From Zelopaecilomyces penicillatus (Eukaryota > Ascomycota > Sordariomycetes > Hypocreales > Pseudodiploosporaceae): DNA of 64,000 nucleotides. A program made the position numbers and the translations under genes. The stretch lies in the NCBI GenBank assembly GCA_005765155.1, contig VCCP01000005.1:2046001-2110000 (forward strand). Direction: 5' to 3'. A model generated the notes under the pieces. It did not search any database and was not told where the DNA came from. It saw nothing but the letters and a program-made list of their open reading frames with translations. Shown here one piece after another: positions 1 to 8,658 of the stretch. Numbering within the stretch: position 1 is the first letter of the stretch; the number at the start of each line of letters is the position of its first letter.

Positions 1-2640
1 GATTATTTATACTCTTCCTTTAAGTAAGTATTAAAAATATAAGCCTTATTATTATTATAGGAGTAGTATAGCTTAAAGAAGATATAGGTTTATTTTATAA
101 ATATACTAATAAATATATTGTATTTATAATAAACCTAGGGTTTTCTAAGTAACCCTGCTTTATGGTCCCTTAATAAGATTAATCTAATCTATTGCTAACT
201 CTCCCTTAGAATTTTAATATAGATACCCTAAATTTAATAATATATAGCCTTATCTCTGCTATATAGCTATTTCCTTAAAGCCTATAAGAATAGAACTAGA
301 GTGATTATTTAATCAAGCTCTATTAATTATTATATATATTAAAGAATAAAGATTAGGCTATTAATTTTATATTATACCCTCTACTTTAAATCATACTCTA
401 TAATATCTCTGATAATATATTTATAGCCCTTAGAGTGATATATATTTTTAAATTAAAGGAATATTTCTATATATATATAAATCTCTCTGATATTTTATAT
501 AAGTTTAAATCCTATAATTATTTAATATTTAATATCTATAATTACCTTAATAAGCTAGCTGCCTTCTATAAGAATATATTTAATAAGTGATTCTTTATTA
601 AGTTTATTAATTATAAGAATATATATTAATATTCCTTTATTTAGGATTGATTTAAAGGCTAGCTTTATATCTTTAACTTATAAATAGATAGATAAATATA
701 TTATATTAAAGAGTTTATATATTTATAAAGGTAAATGCTTTATAAGCTTAATCTCCCTTATAACTTTATATTTATTATTATTTTATATATAAAGTAAGTA
801 TAAGATTAAGAGTATAGCTATCTATCTTTCTTTTAGATTTATATTATTATTAAAGGATTAATTAGATTTTACCCTTATCTTAATTAGATTAGAGAAGATT
901 TAAATAAGATTAAATAATCTTATAATAATATATTTTACTTACTCCCTAATAATCCCTTTTATTTATTATTAAGAGATTAATATCTATTTAATAGTTTAAA
1001 TCAGCCTATATCTAGTTATATATTTAGAGTAAGAAATACTATACTATATCTTATTATTAATAAATTAAATATAGCTAAGTACTTATAGAGCTTTTATTAT
1101 ATTATTTTATAGGATCTTAATAATCAAATAGTTTATAATCAAGGTATAGATAAAGCACTCTATTTTATTTACCTAAGAGATACTATATTATTCTTAATTA
1201 ATAAATATACCTTACCTATACTATATAATAACTCTAGAGTCTTCTATATATCTATAGGAAATAGCCTACTTATACTATTTATATAGATTATTATAATACT
1301 ATTTATTTACCCTATTAGAATATAAAAACCTATACTCTTTAAAGCTATTATTAACCAATAATTAAATAATAAGTTTAAGTATAATAAGATAATCAAGCCT
1401 AAGATAATTAAGATTATTAATATAATTATTATTAAAGAAGCTAAATTAATTATAACTTAGCCTAATAATAATTAAATAATAATACCCTAATAATATTCTT
1501 TAGAAGCTAATAGGAATAGGTTATTTATTATTTATTTAGTTTTTAGGCTCTTATCTAGGCTTAGTTTATTTATATATAATAATACTAAGGATATTTAAGG
1601 ATTATTTAATTAAGATTTATTAAATAAGGAGTTAGAGTTAATATTAATATAGCTTATATTATATTTAAACCCTTAGAAATAGATTACCTTTAAGAAGTGA
1701 ATAGCTAAGTTAATTTCTTTAAATACCCTTATAGTTAATTTAGATAAGGATACTAATACTTCTAAGGATATTATTATAACCCTAAGGTGATTTATTAATA
1801 GGAACCTAAATAGGGTATCTTAATTAGATAATAGATATCTTTCTTATAAGCAGATTAACCCTCTTAATAGAGAAAAGGGAAGTCTAGAAAAGAAATAAAG
1901 AAGCTAATAAAAGGAATTAAACCCTTAGCCCTCTCTATATTATATACTATCAATTTAATCTATAAGATATAAGGGAGAGATTATTATTTAAATAGGCATT
2001 GGTTTACCTTTATAATACTTAAGAGCAATAGAGTATATTATAACTATTAAATTCACTAAGAAGATAGATAATATATTCCTTATTAAAAGGCCTATACTAT
2101 ATATTAAATACTCTAATAGTTATATCAGTCTCTATTCTAGTAGAATGATTATAGAAGGGATCCTTTAATATATTAAGGAGATAATAGAAGCTTCCTTTAA
2201 TAGGCTAATAACTTAAGCTATTTAATCTAGTAGATCTAAATACTATACTATATAAGTATAACCAGTAATATCTCTATCTATAGATCAAATAGTAGAGTTA
2301 AATACTTTAAGGATATTAAAAGAGTTAAAGGGATTAGATATTAAGGGAATACTTAATTAAGAATAGATAAGGTAGAAGAAATAAAGTATATATATATAGA
2401 TATCTAAAGGTTATATTTAAATACTATTACTTGATTGGTTATAAATATTACTTAACTTGATAATAGGGTTATCTTTAATATTTATTAGAAGGGTTTTAAT
2501 AGCTAGATTGAATATATCCCCTTATTAATTAACTAAGCTATAGCTATATAAGCTATACTTAAGGGGATTAAACTATATAAGTAGATAGGCTATATCTAGG
2601 CTATTTGAATAGATAAATATTATTGAATTTAAGTTTTTTT
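1..2640. repeat. RIP-degraded repeat DNA, moderately decayed, unidentified
   Basis: AT-rich DNA with no intact gene. Many CC, GG, CT and AG dinucleotides remain, while CA, TG and CG are almost gone. That pattern is what C-to-T change in CpA contexts on both strands leaves behind, so RIP is the likely cause. Stretches of some 50 codons stay open on the plus strand, for instance around 1140-1290, but I recognise no transposon domain. It keeps more G+C than most later AT blocks, so it may be a younger or less completely mutated repeat. The element class is unknown. Confidence 0.6.
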
Positions 2641-2885
2641 TTTCCCCTTCTATCTAAGAATTTTCCAATGTATTTAAAAGACTAGCTATTAAAAAACTAT
2701 CTTTTTTATCTAATCAGTTATAGGATAATTAATTGATCCCTTAAGTTTAATTCATTATATCACCGCTTTATAGCTTTTCTTGCCTATTTAATCCTTGTAG
2801 ACTATACTGGCTATACAACTACCCTAAAATCACTCTACAGTTCTATGGGTAGTGTTAGTATTGTTGTATATATTGTTTTCCTCTT
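2641..2885. other. small island of more normal composition inside AT block
   Basis: About 245 bp that keep CA and TG dinucleotides and a balanced composition, between a T-rich run (about 2634-2642) and almost pure A+T DNA. It has no long reading frame. It may be a short unique sequence, or the non-coding end (LTR or UTR) of the repeat to its left that escaped RIP. No terminal repeat partner is visible in the window. Confidence 0.4.
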
Positions 2886-4382
2886 ATCAAAATAGATTTT
2901 AAATTAATAAATAAATTAAGATATATTAAATAATAAATTAATTATATAAATAATAGATTTATAAGATTATATTATAATATTAAAATAATAAATATAATAA
3001 TTAATATAATTATAATATATTATAATTAAATTAAAAGATAAAGATTAAAGATTTATATATATATAATAGGGTTAAAAAAGTCTATTAACCTTACTCTACT
3101 TTATATAGTTAAGACTATATTTTTAAAGACTAATAATAGTAATTAATTATATATAAATTAATATTAATATTTAATATATATATATTTTTTTATTATATTT
3201 TTAATTATATTTAAATCTTAAAGTTTATAAATATAATTAAAGGATTTATAAAGGTTTATAAATACTAGATTTTAATAACCCTAACCCTGATAATAACTGT
3301 CTATAATTATAATAGATTTAATAGATTTACTATTATAATTATAATGGTTTATAAAGGTTAACTATTAGATTTATAATAAGCTTATAAATATAAGCTATTA
3401 TAATTACTCTATAATTAAATTTAAGAATAAATTCAAGAATTTTAAAATTAATATAAAATATTAATTAATAAATAAAAATATAAAATAATAAGATATATTA
3501 TATATTATAATTTAAATTATAATCTTTATTATTAATTTATTTATTAAATTATATATCCAAATATAATCTTAAATTTAAGATTATCTTTAAAATTATAATT
3601 TTAATTTATATAATTATAAATCTTAAATCTATATTAAAAATATTATATAATTATATATTTAAAGCCTGTTATATAATCTAGTATTTCGATTTAATATATT
3701 TAATAATATAAAGCCTATATCTATAAATAATAGAATTATTATTAAAGATATTATTATATAAAAAAGATTATATTAATATATATATATATTATTTAAAGCT
3801 ATTATTTAAAATAAATTATCTTTTCTTTTTATAAAGCTTTTTCTTTTTAAAAATAAATTTATATTTAATTTATTAATATAATCTTAATAGGCTTGGATTT
3901 AATATAAAAATACTTTTATATAGTTATTAACCCTTTAAATAATATTAGCCTTATATAAATATAAAATATTTCTAGTTAATATACTTTTTAATAATATTTT
4001 CTTTATATTAGAAAACTTTTTTAAAGTATTTATAAAAATCTTTTTGATATATATTATTAATTTTTATTTTTATTAATTTAAATATTATTTAATATATTTT
4101 ATTACTTTTATTAAATTAATCTTAATTACTATATTATAATATTAATATAAAATATTTATATATAATATATAAGATATATTATATATTATTAAATAAAAGG
4201 CCTAATATAAGTATTATATAAGCTTTAATAAAATTATATAAATTAAATCTATTAAATATAAATTCTAGATTATTTAATTTAGATTAATTCTTATATATTT
4301 ATATAGCTTTTAATTTAAATAAATATTAATATATATTATATATAAACCTTATTATATTTAAATCTTATATTTTTATTATAAT

Positions 4383-4426
<44 letters not shown>

Positions 4427-5631
4427 TCTAGGATTATATGGTTTTCAAGTTTAATTTATTATATTAAATATTATATATCTTTTTTTTTTATATAATTAAT
4501 ATATTATATTATAGAAAGAATCTTATTATAGCTTTTAAAAGATTTAAATCTTTTTTAAATATATTTATAATTATAAAATAAAATAAGAATATTTTACTAT
4601 ATTAAATTTATAAATAAATATTTAAATAGTTTATTTTATTAAATTATAAATATATTTATAATCTTGTTATATCTTATAATATTGTATTATTATATTTTTA
4701 ATATATTTAAATTTATATTAAAATATTCTTTTAATAATAAACCTTTTAATTATAATAAAATATATATAAAAGCTTTTTCTTTTATTATATAATTAAAATA
4801 ATTCTTTTTAAATTATTTATTAATTAAAATATATTAATAATAAATATATAATTTAATTTAAATAATAAATAAAATATTTAATATATTATAATTAAAAATT
4901 TAATAAAGATTATAAATAATAAAATATATTAAAAAAGATTTATATAAAATTATTTAAAAAGAAGTTTATATTTATAATAGCTTTAATAAAGCAATTAATT
5001 CTTTTATTAAAATTATAATAATAATTAATAAAATATTTTATTTATTATATATAGTAAAGTATATTTTTATTATAAATATAATTAAGTATACCTTTTTAAT
5101 ATTTTGTTATATATTTAAATACTTATTAGTTTTTATTATTAATATCTTCTTTTTATTATAAAAAGAATTTATTTTAAATAAATAAAAATACTTTTATTAT
5201 TATAGCTTTTAATAATTAATATAATAAATTATTTTAAATTAATATAATTTCTATTTAAATTAAGATTTAATATATAAATTTAAAGGTAATAATATTATTA
5301 ATTTATTATTTTTATTAATATTAAAACTTTAATATATTTAAATCTTAATTTAAATATTAATATTAATATAATATTTATAAAGTTATTATTAAATATAAAT
5401 TCTTATTTTAATTTTATATAAAATTAATATATATCTTTAATTATTAATATTAATAAAAATATTATTTCTTTTTTTTAAATTTATATAATATATAAATATT
5501 TATAAATCTATTTATTTATCTTTTTATATTTATAATTAATAAAAGCTTTTAAATATTATAATAAATATTTAATATATAATATTAATATTAAATATTAAAT
5601 AAAGATTAAAATAATTAATATAATATATATT
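2886..5631. repeat. heavily RIP-decayed AT block with a probable reversed LINE remnant
   Basis: Extremely A+T-rich with no gene. The stretch 4200-4390 resembles, on the same strand, parts of the reversed LINE copies near 34.2 and 54.8 kb: the same order of landmarks is seen around the degenerate RT active-site codons. This points to an older, more decayed copy of the same LINE. The boundaries cannot be set. The rest of the block shows nothing recognisable. Confidence 0.4.
4385..4436. repeat. (TAA)n microsatellite
   Basis: A near-perfect trinucleotide run of about 17 units. It lies next to the LINE-like remnant of this block, but it is not clearly the tail of that remnant. Confidence 0.85.
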
Positions 5632-6103
5632 TGTTAAAATAGGCGGGTTTTATATAACAGCCTGACCTGTTATAAGATTAGTAGCTAGACCTACTATAGC
5701 TTAGCAGCTAAACCTGCTATAGCCCTAGCAGCCAGACCTGCTATAAGGTAGCAGCCTGACCTGCTATAAGACCTAAAAAGCCCGTGCAGCCTGACCTGCC
5801 ATATCAGGCTAGACTAGTAAAATAAGGGCTTATCCCTTATACCCCTCTCTTTCTTATTATTTAGAATGCTTAGAAATCTAAAGAAATATTATTTAGAATT
5901 CTTAAATAATTCCAAATAATCCTAGTATTATTTAGATATATAAGATAGCTGGATTCCTAGTTGAATCCTGCTTTCTTTCTTTATCGGCAATTCAATCACT
6001 TCTTTCTTCTTTTCTATAGACTTCACTCTGGATAACTATTCACTGCCTTTCTTCCACTACTATTGCTACTAGCTTTAATTATAACTTTATACTGCAAATT
6101 GTA
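5632..6103 (+). mobile_element. LTR-like repeat, left copy of an inverted pair (472 bp)
   Basis: Nearly identical, in reverse complement, to 18169-18640. Both are exactly 472 bp when bounded by TGTTA at one end and TTGTA or TTACA at the other, matching the TG...CA form of fungal LTRs. The first 190 bp carry six hairpin-forming repeats of about 23 bp. The rest contains a pyrimidine-rich stretch (about 5969-6060) like a promoter or leader. Differences between the copies are mostly C/T and G/A transitions. No internal retrotransposon coding region touches it, so it may be a solo LTR. It keeps CA and TG dinucleotides and stands out sharply from its AT-rich flanks. Confidence 0.7.
5650..5810 (+). 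repeat. array of six short hairpin repeats inside the LTR
   Basis: Six imperfect units of about 23 bp (the fifth longer) with the plan stem, six-base loop (CCTGAC type), complementary stem. Stems read ATAACAG/CTGTTAT, TAGTAG/CTACTA, then TAGCAG/CTGCTA three times; the last unit has a shorter GCAG/CTGC stem. Stem changes between units are matched on both sides. The same array lies in reverse complement at about 18462-18622. Confidence 0.75.
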
Positions 6104-7200
6104 ATAATATTATTTATTTAAAAGTCTTAAAAATAAAATCTTTATATTTATAAATAATAAAATTAAATTAAAATAATTTTAATAATTTATTATTTTAATA
6201 TATTAAATAATATAAAAAACTATATTATTAAAAAGAATTTATTAATTATTTATAATATAATAATTATATAAATCTTTAAAATAATCTTAAAAATAATTAT
6301 TATAAAAAATAATTATTTATAAAAGTATTTAATTTATTAAAAAATATATATTTATAATATATAATAATTTAAATCTTTTATAATAATAAAGATTAAAATT
6401 ATATTAAATCTTTTATTTATATATATTAATAATTAATTAAATATATAATAACTATAAAAAAATACAAAATATTAATAATTATAATATACTTTCTTTTATT
6501 TTATAAATAATTTTATAATTTATAAATTTATATATATTTATAAAATAATAAAATAAATAAATAATTTATTTATAAATATTTATTTTAAAATAATATTAAT
6601 AAAAATATTTTATTTTTTAATTATAAATAATTTAATAATTTTATTTTATTAAAATATTATTTATAATATTATTTTTTATATTTCTTATTTTAATTAAAGT
6701 TATATCTTTATAATATAAATATATTATAAATAATTAAATAATATATTATAATTTATTAATAAAATTTAATTTAATAATTAAAAAAGATTTAAAATATTAT
6801 TTTCTTTATAAATAAAAAATATAATTAAATTTTATTATTAATATATATTTTAATTTAATATAAACTAATATTTAAAATTTAAAATATTATATTAAATTTT
6901 AATATATAAATAATAAATTATAATTATAATTATAATTATTAATATTTATATTTTAATATATTAAAAATATTTAAATATTAATTTATATTAAATTAAAATA
7001 TATATTAATAATAAACTTTAATTATATTTTTTATTTATAAAAAAAATAAATATTTTAAATCTTTTTAAATCTTTAAATTTATAAATTTTATTTAATTATT
7101 ATATAATTATATAATTATTCTTAAAAAAAAAATTATAAATAAGATATATTTCTATATAAGTTTTTGATATATTATTTTCTTTAGCCTTTTATAAATATAA
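6104..7200. repeat. nearly pure A+T spacer
   Basis: Almost only A and T, with no reading frame of note and no recognisable element. Composition changes sharply at about 7200, where the sen34 upstream region begins. It does not match the corresponding flank of the right LTR copy, so the inverted homology stops at the LTR ends. Confidence 0.6.
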
Positions 7201-7616
7201 TATAAGGGATATACCGTTTTATTACATTTATCTTTCGATTATATATTTAATTCTTTAATCGAGGGCTCTATGAATATAAAAGTCCTCGATGCCGAATATA
7301 ATGGAAAAGATTCTTTTCTCTTCAAGTTAAACTTCTACGCCCCACAAAGCAATTCATCAGCACGCGAGCCTCCTAATGTGGCAATATGTAAGTTCCTCAC
7401 GATTCCGTTTCTCATTCCTTGAATCAAACGATCACATGATTATGCATATGAAATCTGTCAATCCACTGAAATCCTGTGACGACAAAATTCAAATATACGA
7501 AGACGACTTATGATTCCCGTTCCACATGGGCTGGTCAAATTTCAAGAAGAACAATAACATCCTTGTCGTTGAAGTTCGCTAATAAATTGTATCATTACAC
7601 AGAACTGATCAATTTG
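7200..7616 (+). promoter_or_regulatory. upstream region and leader of the sen34-like gene, with a short uORF
   Basis: Composition returns to normal from about 7200. This stretch must hold the promoter and 5' leader of the gene starting at 7617. Three in-frame ATGs at 7436, 7442 and 7448 open a short upstream reading frame that stops at 7513, in a different frame from the main gene. If it lies in the transcript, it could lower translation of the main frame. No convincing TATA box can be told apart in this AT-biased DNA. Confidence 0.4.
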
Positions 7617-8474
7617 ATGGATAAACCTGATGTCATACGTATTGCCAACATTTCCGGGCGTTATCTTGTCTTCGATGCAAGTGCAGTGGCGGCACTACGT
7701 CGACAAGAAAATGTGAACGGGACATTAGTAGGCACGGCGCCGCAGCAGCCAACGCAGAATATTTTTCTCGGGCTACCTGTTGAATTACGGCCGGAGGAAG
7801 TCCACGCTCTCGTACTCAAGAAGGTCGCATATATTGTAGATGATGTTTCTGCTCATCAAACAGCGCTGCAAGACCGCAGCCTCGCTATGAAAGAAGTTTA
7901 CATACAGTCACTGCATAGTCGAAAACAGGCGGCTCAGAGGATATTTTCTGATCTCAATGCCCGAAAAACTATCCAAACATTTGAAAGACTTGCTGCGGAC
8001 GCCGAGGCGATTCCTAATTCTAGATGTAGCGGAAACTGTGACAAGTCTAATAACACGCACACACATACGATGGCTTGCCAAACAGGAACCCGAGCGAGAG
8101 GCTTATTAGGTGTGACACCAACCTCCTGCCAAAGTTTCGTGCCTAATATTTCAACCATGTCGAGAGAGGGAGATCGCGCCTTGGAAAGCTCCTTCTGTCG
8201 TTATTTACAGCTGGCTGGGTATTTCATGACTCCTGGTTTAAGGTTTGGGTCTCAATATAGTGTCTACGCTGGGGATCCTCTCCGATATCATGCGCATTAT
8301 ATGGCCAATGAATATGCCTGGAATGAAGATATCCCCATACTTGACATCGTCGGAGGCGGCAGATTAGCAACGGCCGTGAAAAAGGCGTTTCTGCTAGGCA
8401 GTGAGCAGATGGCAGAAACACGAAATCAAAAACCTCTGATAAAAACCATCAGTGTTGAATGGGCTGGCATGTAG
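7617..8474 (+). CDS. sen34: tRNA-splicing endonuclease subunit Sen34
   Basis: Predicted 285-residue protein, one of the two catalytic subunits of the heterotetrameric tRNA-splicing endonuclease, which cuts the 3' splice site of intron-containing pre-tRNAs. The N-terminal domain (about 1-75) has the family's strand pattern, including an ISGRYLVFD segment. The middle (about 120-190) is low in conservation and has a Thr-His repeat. The C-terminal nuclease domain (about 190-285) carries GLRFGSQYSVYAGDPLRYHAHY, then GGGRLATAVKK, and ends in EWAGM as Sen34 proteins do. A catalytic Tyr-His-Lys triad fits Tyr217, His225 or His227, and Lys255 or Lys256. I chose the ATG at 7617 because the conserved domain starts there; the frame is open back to 7476 but has no upstream ATG. 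The ATG context is weak (T at -3). Single exon. It converges with the RING gene, 184 bp away. Confidence 0.88.
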   Translation: MDKPDVIRIANISGRYLVFDASAVAALRRQENVNGTLVGTAPQQPTQNIFLGLPVELRPEEVHALVLKKVAYIVDDVSAHQTALQDRSLAMKEVYIQSLHSRKQAAQRIFSDLNARKTIQTFERLAADAEAIPNSRCSGNCDKSNNTHTHTMACQTGTRARGLLGVTPTSCQSFVPNISTMSREGDRALESSFCRYLQLAGYFMTPGLRFGSQYSVYAGDPLRYHAHYMANEYAWNEDIPILDIVGGGRLATAVKKAFLLGSEQMAETRNQKPLIKTISVEWAGM

Positions 8475-8658
8475 ATTTGAATGTGATTAAATTCCTATTG
8501 TTGGAAAATGTACATGCCATGACAGGTCAGCCTTAGGAGTAATCTCGAGTGACACAGGCTTTTACTATTATAACACTAGACAATCATCTGCACACGGGGA
8601 CTTCAAAGCCGTCTCTGGGTCCGACCTGGTGATCTGTAAGATGGCAAATTCAAGCTAG
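8475..8658. other. convergent intergenic region
   Basis: 184 bp between the stop codons of two converging genes. It must hold both 3' ends. No clear poly(A) signal or other element can be singled out. Confidence 0.6.

Noticed and set aside
3277..3292. CCCTAACCCT-like telomere motif
   Set aside because: Only about two short units occur, with no array and no subtelomeric context; likely chance or a fragment.
7476..7616. N-terminal extension of Sen34 to 7476
   Set aside because: The extension would begin at a GTG codon, which is not a usual eukaryotic start, and the conserved domain begins at the ATG at 7617.
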